Shown here: piece after piece, positions 42,734 to 51,717 of the stretch
Layout of the letters: each line of letters starts with the position of its first letter
Numbering within the stretch: the stretch's first letter is position 1
Assembly: GCF_004216555.1 (NCBI RefSeq)
Contig: NZ_SGWQ01000004.1
Location: forward strand, 310,001-374,000
Length of the DNA: 64,000 nt
Origin: Herbihabitans rhizosphaerae
GTDB taxonomy: Bacteria > Actinomycetota > Actinomycetes > Mycobacteriales > Pseudonocardiaceae
Direction: 5' to 3'
Program-made: the position numbers and the translations under genes
Notes under the pieces: model-generated
Told to the model about the DNA's origin: nothing
Database searches by the model: none
The model's input: the letters and a program-made list of their open reading frames with translations, nothing else

Positions 42734-43531
42734 GTGGCAGGACTAACCACGATGAAGCGCGGCGGAAGCCGGTTCTATGTCGACAAGGAAACGCGGGAGA
42801 AAGTGCCCGGTGTGACGTCGGTCATCGATATGGTTCCGAAAGATTTCCTGAAATATTGGGTCGCCAAAATCACGGCGGAGCAGGCCGTCGAGAACCTCGG
42901 CGCGGTCGTCACGCTCGCGATGAGGGACCCGAGCGCGGCCGTCGACATGCTCAAGCGGACGCATTTGCGGACGACCGGCGAAGCGGCCGACATCGGCACT
43001 GAGGCGCATAACATTTTCGAGCGCCTCGCGAAGGGCGAAAAGGTCGGCCGGCTTCACCCAGACATGGAGCTGTTCGCGAACGGCGTACGCGAATTCCTTG
43101 ACCGGTATCAGCCGGAGTTTCTCCACATCGAGGACACCGTGTGGTCGGACACGCACCGGTACGCCGGATCGTTCGACGCTATCGCCAAAGTCGACGGCGA
43201 GGTGCTCATGGTCGACGCCAAGACCACACGGTCGGGCGTACACGCGGAGGTTGCCTTGCAGCTCTCCGCGTACATGAACGCCGACCGGATCGTCACCCCG
43301 GACGGCGACGACGTTCCGTTGCCGCCATTCGACGGCGCTGCCGTGTTTCATTTCCGCCCGGACGGCTGGCAATTCGTCCCCATCCGTGCGGACGCGGCGG
43401 TGTTTCAAAAGTTCCTCTCGCTCCGAGAGGTCTTCGACTGGGTACACACGGACTCCGATTCCGTCATTGGCAAGCCGGACTACAGCACGTTTACGACGAC
43501 CGGCTCCGAGCGCCGCGCGTCCAAGAAGTGA
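42734..43531 (+). CDS. RecB/Cas4-like PD-(D/E)XK nuclease
   Basis: 265 residues with GSFDAIAKVDGE and VDAKTTRSG followed by QLSAY, the catalytic D-x-K core of RecB-type exonucleases used in phage recombination. The GTG at 42734 has AAAGGAGG upstream and is preferred over an ATG further upstream. It starts the block that includes the recombination directionality factor. Confidence 0.85.
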   Translation: MAGLTTMKRGGSRFYVDKETREKVPGVTSVIDMVPKDFLKYWVAKITAEQAVENLGAVVTLAMRDPSAAVDMLKRTHLRTTGEAADIGTEAHNIFERLAKGEKVGRLHPDMELFANGVREFLDRYQPEFLHIEDTVWSDTHRYAGSFDAIAKVDGEVLMVDAKTTRSGVHAEVALQLSAYMNADRIVTPDGDDVPLPPFDGAAVFHFRPDGWQFVPIRADAAVFQKFLSLREVFDWVHTDSDSVIGKPDYSTFTTTGSERRASKK

Positions 43532-43540
43532 GGACACCAA

Positions 43541-44221
43541 ATGGCACTGAGGGTTTTCGAGACTGACCCGGACGCCAAGCCGAAGCCGCGCGACTCCTAC
43601 GACTACGCCGGCCGATTCCGTAGCGGAATGCTGGTCGGTCGCCAGCCGAAGGCACTTTCCGAGTGGCGCGTCACCACGGATGACCCGGACGTCGCGGACA
43701 AAATCGCCGCAATGTTTGGTGGCGAGCCGGCGGAGTGGGACACGGAGAAGTCGGACAACATCCAGGTAATGACCGACACGAAGAAGCTTGACGTTATCGT
43801 TGACGGCCCCTCCGCGCTCCGTTCGCGGATGGCGCAGTACGGAACCGGCGGGCCGATTCACGTGTGTGACGGCGTGCAGTTCATCTCCGGGCACCCGGAG
43901 GACGAGGAGATCGGCGACGATTGCGGTTGCCCGCGCTCCCTGGAGGACCGCAAAGCGAAGGCGAAGAAGCAGATCGGCCCTAAGCCAGATATTCGCCTCG
44001 TCTTTCGCCTCGCGGATGACCCGGACCTGGGTGTGTTCATGTTCACCACTGGTTCGTGGTCGCTCGTGAAGATTCTGGATGAGGTCGAGTCGGCGCTTGC
44101 CGAGATCGGCGGCCCCGCGCGGGTCACGCTGGAGCTGGCCTTCGAGGAATATGACACGAAGGCAGGTCGCCACGTCGAATACACGTGGCCGAAGATCACC
44201 GTTACCGGCGCCGCTGAGTAA
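43541..44221 (+). CDS. Recombination directionality factor, phiC31 gp3-like
   Basis: 226 residues whose pattern (GRFRSGM, LSEWRVTTDDPDVADKIAAMF, GGEPAEW, CDGVQFI, CGCPRSLEDRKA, FRLADDPDLGVF, YDTKAGRHVEYT) matches the Gp3-like family. phiC31 gp3 of this family binds the serine integrase and turns attL x attR recombination on, and may have another role in replication. Presence with a serine integrase supports an excision-competent prophage. Confidence 0.85.
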   Translation: MALRVFETDPDAKPKPRDSYDYAGRFRSGMLVGRQPKALSEWRVTTDDPDVADKIAAMFGGEPAEWDTEKSDNIQVMTDTKKLDVIVDGPSALRSRMAQYGTGGPIHVCDGVQFISGHPEDEEIGDDCGCPRSLEDRKAKAKKQIGPKPDIRLVFRLADDPDLGVFMFTTGSWSLVKILDEVESALAEIGGPARVTLELAFEEYDTKAGRHVEYTWPKITVTGAAE

Positions 44222-44235
44222 TCGCGCGCCATTCT

Positions 44236-44311
44236 GAGGGGCGCCCGGATTAGGTAGCGCGGACAGCAGCCACGATGGGGCTTGCTCTTGCCGCTGATCC
44301 GGGCGCTCCTC
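44236..44311 (+). terminator. Long-stem hairpin followed by T-rich run
   Basis: GAGGGGCGCCCGGAT (44236-44250) pairs with ATCCGGGCGCTCCTC (44297-44311) at 14 of 15 positions, then TTTTCG. Likely a terminator or attenuator between the directionality factor and the next gene. Confidence 0.6.
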
Positions 44312-44338
44312 TCTTTTCGTTTCGAGAGGAGAGCGGAA

Positions 44339-44881
44339 ATGCCCCGAAAGAAGACGTATCGAATTGAGGGTGCTTCTACAGAGCGCCCGTGGGTCCTCCC
44401 GTCTGGGTTGACCGTCGTGGAAGAGGAAGGCGACTTCGAGGCCGCGATCGATTCCCGCGTGGGCTCGCCGGGACACACCGCGAAGCTGAGCGAGGGCTAT
44501 CACGACACCCTGTGCATCAAGTTGGCGAGTCCGTATCCGGACAGAAACCGGATGCATTTCAATCGCCGTGCCGTCCGCGAATTGCGGGACGCGCTGACTG
44601 AATACCTCGGTGCCGACGAGCCGGAGACGTACCAGGGCCGCGTTTTCGAGGGGCGGGATTTTCTCGGCACGTGCCACTGGTTCGAGGTTCAGCGCGGCCG
44701 GTTCGCGAAGGCACGGGTAACGCGGCTTGCAGACAAAGCCGTCACATGGGCCAGCGTGCTCCGCTTCGCCCGTGTGCAGAACAGCGGCACCTACGCGCAC
44801 AGTGCGCTGCTTCGCCACGTCGTCAACGACGTCACCGACCAGTTCCCCTGCGGCCCGACCTATTCCGTAGAGGAGAACTGA
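44339..44881 (+). CDS. Hypothetical protein, paralogue of the next gene
   Basis: 180 residues starting MPRKKTYRIEGASTERPWVLP. The first 35 residues and the RAVRELRDALTEYLG helix resemble the following protein, suggesting tandem duplication. Ribosome site GAGGAGAG. Function unknown. Confidence 0.68.
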   Translation: MPRKKTYRIEGASTERPWVLPSGLTVVEEEGDFEAAIDSRVGSPGHTAKLSEGYHDTLCIKLASPYPDRNRMHFNRRAVRELRDALTEYLGADEPETYQGRVFEGRDFLGTCHWFEVQRGRFAKARVTRLADKAVTWASVLRFARVQNSGTYAHSALLRHVVNDVTDQFPCGPTYSVEEN

Positions 44882-44882
44882 T

Positions 44883-45362
44883 ATGGCAACGCGCACCGTT
44901 TACACGATTTCCGGCGAGTCGACGGAGAAGCCCGAAAATCTCCCCGCCGGCTTCACCGTGGAGGAGCGAGCGGCGCGGCCGTTCGAGAAGTCCATCTCCG
45001 TGGACGACGACCCGGACCCGGACATCTTTATTCGAGTCTCAGACGGGGGATATGGCGATCTCCCGTTTCGTATCGAGATCGACAACTACAACGACACCAG
45101 CGTCTACTTCTCCCGCGCTGCCGCTCGCGAGTTGTGTGCCGCGCTCGGCGAGCTGCTCGGAGACGACGCCGATGACGGCACCCCGAATCGCGTCCTCGTG
45201 GACGGCGACGGCGGCACCTGGTTTGAAGTAGTCCCGGACCTGTTCGTTTACAACACCACATATGTCGGGGCCAAGGAGGCACACACGTGGGGCGACGGGC
45301 GCTCTTATCAGGCCGTGGAGGACAGTTTCGGGGTCGCCTCGGAGCTCCGCCGTGGCCAGTAA
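44883..45362 (+). CDS. Hypothetical protein, paralogue of the previous gene
   Basis: 159 residues (MATRTVYTISGESTEKPENLPAGFTVEE), sharing YxIxGxSTExPxxLPxGxTVEE and an AARELCAALGELLG helix with its neighbour. Acidic. Function unknown. Confidence 0.68.
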   Translation: MATRTVYTISGESTEKPENLPAGFTVEERAARPFEKSISVDDDPDPDIFIRVSDGGYGDLPFRIEIDNYNDTSVYFSRAAARELCAALGELLGDDADDGTPNRVLVDGDGGTWFEVVPDLFVYNTTYVGAKEAHTWGDGRSYQAVEDSFGVASELRRGQ

Positions 45363-45489
45363 ATCGCGCAACGAACAGAAGAAAGACGTCCGCTCCGACC
45401 GTGAGGCAATGGACGCGCGACAGGACTCCGCGTTAATGGCGGCCCTCCGCGCGGAGCAGAAGCGGATTCAGGCGGAGGAAGACAGCTAA
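45352..45489 (+). CDS. Small charged protein
   Basis: 45 residues, highly charged helix (KSRNEQKKDVRSDREAMDAR). GTG start inside the previous gene's end; stop overlaps the RNA ligase start (TAATG). Confidence 0.55.
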   Translation: MASKSRNEQKKDVRSDREAMDARQDSALMAALRAEQKRIQAEEDS

Positions 45490-46100
45490 TGGAGTTCAGG
45501 GAATGGCCGAAGACCCCGCGTCTCTATAAAGACATGATCGTCACGGAGAAAATCGACGGTACGAACGCGTGCGTGGTCGTTAGTGAGCACGCGTTTGGCA
45601 CTCACATCGGCGGCCCGCCTCCGGGTACAGCACTCGTGGTCGGCCCCGACAAGATGAACGCGGGCGGCCCGGTCGTGGAATACCTCGTCGGCGCCCAATC
45701 GAGGAAGCGGCGCATCACGCCTGAGGACGACAACTTCGGCTTTGCCCGGTGGGTGCGCGACCACGCGCCCGAGCTGGCGCGCACGCTGGATGCGGGCTAC
45801 CACTACGGCGAGTGGTGGGGGTCGGGAATCCAGCGCGGGTACGACTTGCCGAAGGGGGAGAAGCGCTTCGCGCTGTTCAACGTGTCGCGCTACGCGGACG
45901 TGGACACGGCTGCCGTTCCCGGGCTCGGGCTCGTTCCTGTGCTGGTAACCGGGCCGTTCAGCACCCGCATTGTCTCGGAGTGCGTAGCAGACCTCCAGGT
46001 TTTGGGCTCCTTCGCCGCGCCCGGGTATCCGCGCCCTGAGGGCGTCATCGTTTACCACACGGCGGCGAGTCAGGTGTTCAAAGCCTTCTGTGAGTACTGA
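45489..46100 (+). CDS. RNA ligase family protein
   Basis: 203 residues with nucleotidyltransferase motifs: EKIDGTNA (motif I, AMP-accepting Lys), GEWWGSGIQRGY (motif III), PEGVIVYH (motif IV) and FKAF (motif V). Such phage enzymes seal RNA nicks, often repairing tRNAs cut by host defences. The protein is short and lacks the extra C-terminal domain of Rnl2. Substrate unknown. Confidence 0.85.
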   Translation: MEFREWPKTPRLYKDMIVTEKIDGTNACVVVSEHAFGTHIGGPPPGTALVVGPDKMNAGGPVVEYLVGAQSRKRRITPEDDNFGFARWVRDHAPELARTLDAGYHYGEWWGSGIQRGYDLPKGEKRFALFNVSRYADVDTAAVPGLGLVPVLVTGPFSTRIVSECVADLQVLGSFAAPGYPRPEGVIVYHTAASQVFKAFCEY

Positions 46101-46103
46101 GGA

Positions 46104-46289
46104 ATGGCGCGACACAGATTCAGCTACGAAAACGCATACGCCCCGGGGGACATTCGTGCCCTCGGGGCGGGCGACGTGATTGTACTTACGGAGTCCGTTC
46201 GTGAGCGCGCCAACTGGGAGAGCATCGTTTGTGCTCTCCCTATCGCGGCGGCTCGCGGGGCTTCGGTCATTTGGGAGGAGAGCACATGA
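46104..46289 (+). CDS. Small hypothetical protein
   Basis: 61 residues (RFSYENAYAPGDIRALGAGD...). Coupled to the next gene by an ATGA overlap. Family not recognised. Confidence 0.6.
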   Translation: MARHRFSYENAYAPGDIRALGAGDVIVLTESVRERANWESIVCALPIAAARGASVIWEEST

Positions 46290-46696
46290 CAACGACTTCG
46301 AAACTCATTGTGATAGACGTGCCGGAGGCCGTGGCGCTGGTGCGGGACGCGGTTAAGGCGCGTGGTGCGGGCTACGTGTATTCGCCTGTGCCCCTGCCCG
46401 GGTACAAGGATATTCCCGGCTGGACTCCGTGCACCTACGCGAACGGCGACGAGCCCGGATGCATTGTCGGGACCGGACTCTACGAGCGTTACGGCGTGGG
46501 CGTGGAGGAATTGCAGGAGTTGGACCAGGACCTAGACGACACGGAGGTTATCTCTCTCGAGTTCCCCGCGCGGTTCGACGTGTCCGACGAGGCGCGAGAG
46601 GTGCTCGCCGTGGCTCAGGGACACCAGGACAACGGCAAGCCGTGGGGCTACGCGCTGACCGAGGCAGAGCAGGCAGCGACTCAGTACGACGTGTAA
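46286..46696 (+). CDS. Hypothetical protein
   Basis: 136 residues, acidic, with ribosome site GGGAGGAG. Has a CTYANGDEPGC pair. Proteins with this layout are frequent in actinophage early regions; function unknown. Confidence 0.65.
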   Translation: MTTTSKLIVIDVPEAVALVRDAVKARGAGYVYSPVPLPGYKDIPGWTPCTYANGDEPGCIVGTGLYERYGVGVEELQELDQDLDDTEVISLEFPARFDVSDEAREVLAVAQGHQDNGKPWGYALTEAEQAATQYDV

Positions 46697-46709
46697 GGGA
46701 GGGGACAGC

Positions 46710-49124
46710 GTGCAAATCGATGCGCTACTCCGACGGCTGGACCCGTCCGGCACGATCGAGGAGGACACCGGAGGCGTGCTCGTGCGCTGCCCCGCCCACC
46801 CAGACGGGCGCCCCTCGCTGCTTGTAGGACTGAGCAGCGAGGGCACCGCGTCCCTGTACTGCCGCGCGGGCTGCTCGACGGCGGATGTCTTGCAGGCGGC
46901 AGAGATGGAGATGGCGGACTTGTTCCGCGTGGCCGGCGAGCCGACCGTTACGAAGATCGAGTACGAGCCCCTTGGCGGCGCCCCGCTGGCCGCGCTCGCG
47001 TCCTATGTGGACTGGGCTGCGTCCCGCTTCACCGGGTCGCCGGCTGAGAAGTACGCAGCCCGACGCTTTGGCGTGACTCCCGATCTCGCGGAGGCGTTCA
47101 AGCTCGGCTACGACGACGGAGCGAGCGAGCTGTTCAGCCGCGACTACCGGAGCGAGTCCTACCGCGCACACCCGCGCCTCGTGGTGCCCTTCCTTGACTG
47201 GCAAGGGAACCCGCGTGGACTGCAGGGGCGCGACATCGGTGGACGCTGCCCGGTCCGGTGGGCCGGACTCCAGAACCCGCGCGGAGCGGACGGGAAGCCC
47301 GTCATGCGCTGGGACACAACGGGAGTCGTGCGCGCGGACACGGCCTACGACACGGTACTCGTGACCGAGGGGCCTGGAGACGCGCTCGCGACGGCCTCCG
47401 CCGGCTACACGGCAACATTCGTTCGCGGCGCGGGCGTGGCTCGCGCGGAGCGGACGGCACAGGAAATCGCGGCCGGGGCCTCCGGGGCTGCTGTCGTTCT
47501 GGCCGGCGACAACGACCGCTCGGGCCGACAGTTCAACGATGCCCTTGGCGAAAGCCTTACGGCGCACGAGATTCAGCCCCGCACTCTCGTGTTTCCCTTG
47601 GCGCACAAGGACATCTGCAAATGGCGCGATGCCAGCGGTGACGCCTTCGCCCGCAAGCTGCACACGGCCGTGTCGGACGCTCCACAGTGGACATCGGCAC
47701 CCGCGCGACGCGACGGGGAGGGGGTGCGGCTTCCCATGGACGGTACCGACATTGAGAACGCGCGGTATGCGCTCCGGGTGGTCGGCCCCGACACCGCGCA
47801 CGTCGAGGGGGTTGGGTTCCTCACATGGACCGGCACGCACTGGCGGCCCATGTCCCGTTCGCGTGAGAACGCCATCGGGCACCGCGTCGCGGACGCCATG
47901 CGTGCGGAGCTGGACGAGATGCCGAAGGGCGATCCGAAGGGGAGCGGTGAGGAGCGCGAGCAGGCGCGCGATCACGTGGAAGCGACGAAGCGAGTTCGGC
48001 GAATGCACATGGACTCCGGCATTCAGGCCGCGCTCACGCACTTGAAGACCATCACCGGGCGAGACGTCGAGGAGTTCGACGCGGCGCCCCATCTCCTCGC
48101 GTTCCGAAACGGCGTCGTAGACCTTCGCACGGGCGAGCTGCTCGATCACGACCGCGAGCACATGTTGACGCGGTTAGTGGACCTCGAATACGACCCAGAG
48201 GCACCGGCCCCGCGCTGGGAGCAATTCCTTGCAGAGGTGTTCCCTGGGGACCCGGAGATGCCGGAGATGCCGGCGTTCATTCGCCGACTCATCGGGTATG
48301 GAATCACCGGGGAGACGCGAGAGCATGTCTTCGCGCTCCTGTACGGGCACGGCGCCAACGGCAAGTCAGTTCTCGTGAACACCCTGGCGTATGCGTTCTC
48401 CGGGATTACGACGCACATGTCGCAGGCCGCCATTGCCCTCGCGCGGAGCTACGACGCGGCGGCACCTAACCCCGCACTGGCGGCGCTTCGCGGGGCACGG
48501 CTCGCGGTGCTGTCGGAATTGAGCGATGGCCTTCGACTGAATGAGGCGCTGCTCAAGCAGGTCACGGCCGGCGACCCGGTTGTGGCGCGCGAGCTGTACA
48601 AGGGGCAATTCACGTTCCACCCAACGGCGCTACTCATCATGGCCACGAACTACAAGCCGGATGTTCGCGGACAGGATGACGGCTTCTGGCGGCGAACCAG
48701 ACTAATCCCGTTCACGCGGGAGTTCACCGTTGAGGATCGGGACGCCACATTGCCGGAGCGTCTCCGCGAGGAGATTCCCGGCATCATCGCGTGGGCCGTT
48801 CGCGGCGCCGTCGAGTGGTACCGGGACGGACTCCAGGAGCCGGCGTCCGTGAGCATGGCTGTGGAGGAGTACCGCCGCTCTGCGGACGTGCTCGAAGGGT
48901 TCCTCCCGGGCGTCCTCGTGCGCGACCCGGCGGGACAAATCAAGCTCAAAGACGCGTTTGACTTGTTCCTGGATTGGCGCGTTGACGAACACGTAGAGCC
49001 GGTTCTTCGCTGGGGGAAGCAGCGTTTCCGCCAGCAACTGGAATCGCGCAAGGTTGCATACAACCCTCGTGGAACGGGCGGCGTCGGATGGTTGATAGGC
49101 GTCCGCGCGGCGGAGAAGGGATGA
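46710..49124 (+). CDS. DNA primase-helicase (P4/D5 type)
   Basis: 804 residues. N-terminal zinc-binding start (CPAHPDGRPS, YCRAGC), Toprim primase core (VTEGPGDALA, LAGDNDRSGR), a D5 N-terminal domain, then an SF3 helicase with the P-loop YGHGANGKS (about 545-553). It unwinds and primes phage DNA. GTG start. The adjacent polymerase completes a replisome. Confidence 0.93.
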   Translation: MQIDALLRRLDPSGTIEEDTGGVLVRCPAHPDGRPSLLVGLSSEGTASLYCRAGCSTADVLQAAEMEMADLFRVAGEPTVTKIEYEPLGGAPLAALASYVDWAASRFTGSPAEKYAARRFGVTPDLAEAFKLGYDDGASELFSRDYRSESYRAHPRLVVPFLDWQGNPRGLQGRDIGGRCPVRWAGLQNPRGADGKPVMRWDTTGVVRADTAYDTVLVTEGPGDALATASAGYTATFVRGAGVARAERTAQEIAAGASGAAVVLAGDNDRSGRQFNDALGESLTAHEIQPRTLVFPLAHKDICKWRDASGDAFARKLHTAVSDAPQWTSAPARRDGEGVRLPMDGTDIENARYALRVVGPDTAHVEGVGFLTWTGTHWRPMSRSRENAIGHRVADAMRAELDEMPKGDPKGSGEEREQARDHVEATKRVRRMHMDSGIQAALTHLKTITGRDVEEFDAAPHLLAFRNGVVDLRTGELLDHDREHMLTRLVDLEYDPEAPAPRWEQFLAEVFPGDPEMPEMPAFIRRLIGYGITGETREHVFALLYGHGANGKSVLVNTLAYAFSGITTHMSQAAIALARSYDAAAPNPALAALRGARLAVLSELSDGLRLNEALLKQVTAGDPVVARELYKGQFTFHPTALLIMATNYKPDVRGQDDGFWRRTRLIPFTREFTVEDRDATLPERLREEIPGIIAWAVRGAVEWYRDGLQEPASVSMAVEEYRRSADVLEGFLPGVLVRDPAGQIKLKDAFDLFLDWRVDEHVEPVLRWGKQRFRQQLESRKVAYNPRGTGGVGWLIGVRAAEKG

Positions 49125-49127
49125 CGA

Positions 49128-49397
49128 ATGTACGACCCGGTTAAGGTCCTGGTGGACGCGGCTGCCGAAGGAATGGCGCGAGTATCCGTTCCCCTTCTTG
49201 ATTCGCAAGGAAACGTCGAGCGCGAATTCACGGCGGTGGACTTCGGACATGAGGCCCGCGCCGTCGCTTCCGCCGTCTTGAGTGTGTTGGTTACTAAGCA
49301 CTTCCCGGGCGACGAAGGCGACACCTCGGACTGGCACTACGCCTGCGAGGCGCTGACAGAGGACGTGCTTGACGCGCATAGGGAACTGTCTGCTTGA
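49128..49397 (+). CDS. Small hypothetical protein
   Basis: 89 residues (MYDPVKVLVDAAAEGMARVSV...), starts just after the primase stop. Function unknown. Confidence 0.62.
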   Translation: MYDPVKVLVDAAAEGMARVSVPLLDSQGNVEREFTAVDFGHEARAVASAVLSVLVTKHFPGDEGDTSDWHYACEALTEDVLDAHRELSA

Positions 49398-49416
49398 TCT
49401 AGCCACTCTCGAATAG

Positions 49417-49452
49417 CCCTCACCACGCAGCCCGCATGGTGGGGGCCTTTTC
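49417..49452 (+). terminator. Rho-independent terminator
   Basis: CCCTCACCA (49417-49425) pairs with TGGTGGGGG (49437-49445), followed by CCTTTTCG. Confidence 0.75.
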
Positions 49453-49476
49453 GCATGCCCGAAAGGAAGTGCGGCA

Positions 49477-49620
49477 ATGGATATCTCTCCGCTCGCGGCG
49501 ACCGCCATGCAGCTAAACGAGCTGTACGCGGAGTTCGTCCGCGCTGGGTTCACGCCCGAACAAGCAATGCAGATGGTTTGCACCGTGCTCGCGGCGAACG
49601 TCACCAGCGGCGACGCCTGA
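49477..49620 (+). CDS. Very small protein before DNA polymerase
   Basis: 47 residues (MDISPLAATAMQLNELYAEF...), amphipathic helix pattern with AGFTPEQAMQMV. Ribosome site GAAAGGAAG. Such a motif is common in short phage proteins next to DNA polymerase. Function unknown. Confidence 0.6.
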   Translation: MDISPLAATAMQLNELYAEFVRAGFTPEQAMQMVCTVLAANVTSGDA

Positions 49621-49631
49621 GAGGAGCGTTA

Positions 49632-51509
49632 ATGCGCGAGCACACATACCGGATCGACGGTGCGCCCGTCGCCATTCGCGTGATCGAGCGGACGGAGGAC
49701 CTAGACGCATTCCGCGTGTGGCTGAACGCGCACGGCGACGAGCGGCTCGGATTCGACACGGAATCGACAGGGTTGGATTTTTACGCGCCGTCGTTTCGCC
49801 TGCGCACGGCGCAATTCGGGGACGCGCGTAGCGGCTGGGTTCTGCCGGTCGATTCGGAGGGTGGCGTTCCCGGTGCGCTGGAGGCTACGGCCGGCGTGCT
49901 CCGCCGGCATCCGTGTCTCGTGATCCACAACGCGCCGTTTGACGCGCTCGTTGTGGACGCGCACGTTCCCGGCGTCGAGCTGACGGACCTCTGGCCCCGC
50001 GTGGTGGACACCAAGGTTCGCGCGCATCTGATCGACCCGCGCGGACCGCAAGACCCCGGCGGCGTCGGGCAAAGCCTGGACGCGCTGACCCGGCGGCACC
50101 TCGACGCGGAGGTTGCCCGCGAAGTGAAGGGGAGCATGGTCGCTCTCGCTCGGGAGATCGGGACCACGAAGGAAAAGGTGTGGCGCGAGGTCGATCTTTA
50201 CCACCCGACGTACACGCTCTACGCCGGCATGGACCCGATCCTCGCGACACGCCTCTTCGACGCGCAGGCCGATCTACTCGACGCCCGCGCACACCACCTG
50301 GAGGAATTCGAGAGCGCAGTCGGTCTCGTGTGTGCGCGGATGCGCCGCGTCGGGATGCCGCTCGATGTCGAGTACACGGAGCAGCTCTCCGGCGAACTGG
50401 CGGAGGAGTCGGAGAAGTGGGCGATAGTCGCCCGCCGGTACGGCATCACGTCCGTCAACGCGCCCAAGCAAATCGCGAGTGCGCTCGTAGAGATGGGAGA
50501 GGAGCTTACCGAGACAACGGACTCCGGCGGGTTGAAGGTTGACAAGGAAGTCCTTATGCCGCTGGCCGACCTCAACCGTAAATGGGAACTAGTCGGCGCC
50601 CGGGAGCCTAATCCGCTCGCGGAGGCCGTGTTGCGCAGCAAGCGGGCCGGTAAGTGGCGGACATCATACGCGGAAGCCATGCTCGCGATTCGCGACGCAG
50701 ACGACCGCGTACATCCGGATATTGCAAGCTTGCAAGCGCGGACGGCGCGCATGTCGATTAGTAAGCCGCCGCTGCAACAGCTCCCGTCGTCGGACGCCAC
50801 CATCCGGCGGGCGCTGCTCGCGGAACCGGGGCACGTGATCGGCGCCGTGGACTACGCGGCCGTGGAAATGCGCGTGCTAGCGGCACTCGCAGACGAGACG
50901 GTCATGATCGACGCGATTCGCGAAGGGCGGGACCTGCACGGCTACACGGCGGAGCTGATCTACGGACCGGACTACACCGACTGGCATCGGAAAATTTGTA
51001 AAGGGGTTGGTTTCGGGAAGGTCTACGGCGGCGGGGCAACCACACTGTCTCGGCAAACGGGCGCCCCAATCGAGCAAGTGCGCGAGGCAATCGAGGCGTA
51101 CGACAAGAACTATCGCGGCGTTAAGCGCTACTCGCGCCGGCTACAGCAGCGCGCCGAATTCGGTCGGCGCGAGGTAGTGACTCCCGCCGGACGCCGGCTC
51201 CCGCTGGACCGTGACCGGCTCTACGCGGCCACGAACTACATGGTTCAGAGCACGTCGCGCGACGTCCTTGCCGAAGCGCTCCTCCGCCTGGATGAGAAGG
51301 GCCTAACGGAATTCCTCCGACTCCCCGTACACGACGAGGTTGTTTTCTCCGCGCCGGAGAAGGACGCGGACGAGATCGGGCGCGAGATCGCGCGGACAAT
51401 GCGCGTTGACAGCTTCTTCGGGGTGCCGCTGGACACCGAACTGACCATCGGCGGGCGATCGTGGGGAACGCTTTACATCAATGGAGAGCACAGAAAGGTG
51501 GAGCTGTGA
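49632..51509 (+). CDS. polA: Family A DNA polymerase
   Basis: 625 residues. 3'-5' exonuclease (GFDTESTGLDF and later Asp motifs), then polymerase motifs A (DYAAVEMRVLAALA), B (KGVGFGKVYGGG) and C (LPVHDEVVF). No 5'-3' exonuclease domain, as usual in phages. The ATG at 49632 follows GAGGAG; the frame is open further upstream but overlaps the small gene at 49477. Confidence 0.95.
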   Translation: MREHTYRIDGAPVAIRVIERTEDLDAFRVWLNAHGDERLGFDTESTGLDFYAPSFRLRTAQFGDARSGWVLPVDSEGGVPGALEATAGVLRRHPCLVIHNAPFDALVVDAHVPGVELTDLWPRVVDTKVRAHLIDPRGPQDPGGVGQSLDALTRRHLDAEVAREVKGSMVALAREIGTTKEKVWREVDLYHPTYTLYAGMDPILATRLFDAQADLLDARAHHLEEFESAVGLVCARMRRVGMPLDVEYTEQLSGELAEESEKWAIVARRYGITSVNAPKQIASALVEMGEELTETTDSGGLKVDKEVLMPLADLNRKWELVGAREPNPLAEAVLRSKRAGKWRTSYAEAMLAIRDADDRVHPDIASLQARTARMSISKPPLQQLPSSDATIRRALLAEPGHVIGAVDYAAVEMRVLAALADETVMIDAIREGRDLHGYTAELIYGPDYTDWHRKICKGVGFGKVYGGGATTLSRQTGAPIEQVREAIEAYDKNYRGVKRYSRRLQQRAEFGRREVVTPAGRRLPLDRDRLYAATNYMVQSTSRDVLAEALLRLDEKGLTEFLRLPVHDEVVFSAPEKDADEIGREIARTMRVDSFFGVPLDTELTIGGRSWGTLYINGEHRKVEL

Positions 51510-51652
51510 GCGTGCCGTATCGGATGCCTCCCAGAGAGCCGGTCATCGAGGACGCGAAGTGGATCGCAGCCATAGCGCCGCGCAATCCGTTCCCGATCCG
51601 GCGCGGAACGGCTCGCCGGCTCGGGCTGCGGGAACCGGATCGTTCCGGGTGA
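51506..51652 (+). CDS. Very small protein
   Basis: 48 residues (VSVPYRMPPREPVIEDAKWIAAI...). GTG start overlaps the polymerase stop; its own stop overlaps another GTG. Unknown. Confidence 0.5.
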   Translation: MSVPYRMPPREPVIEDAKWIAAIAPRNPFPIRRGTARRLGLREPDRSG

Positions 51653-51717
51653 GCGCGGACCCGACGGAAGAGCTTCTCCGCGCGATGCTGGCTAGCACGA
51701 AATGGCCGCGCCTGTGA
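51649..51717 (+). CDS. Possible micro-protein
   Basis: 22 residues (VSADPTEELLRAMLASTKWP...) with GTGA and ATG overlaps on both sides. Chained overlaps suggest translation passes through it to the HNH gene; it may be a coupling device rather than a functional protein. Confidence 0.35.
   Translation: MSADPTEELLRAMLASTKWPRL

Noticed and set aside
42743-44896. A 717-codon open frame on the minus strand
   Set aside because: It is antisense to the RecB-like, directionality factor and following genes, which have recognisable motifs and ribosome sites. Long antisense frames are expected in high-GC DNA.
46725-48161. A 478-codon minus-strand frame
   Set aside because: Antisense to the primase-helicase with intact catalytic motifs; no ribosome site.
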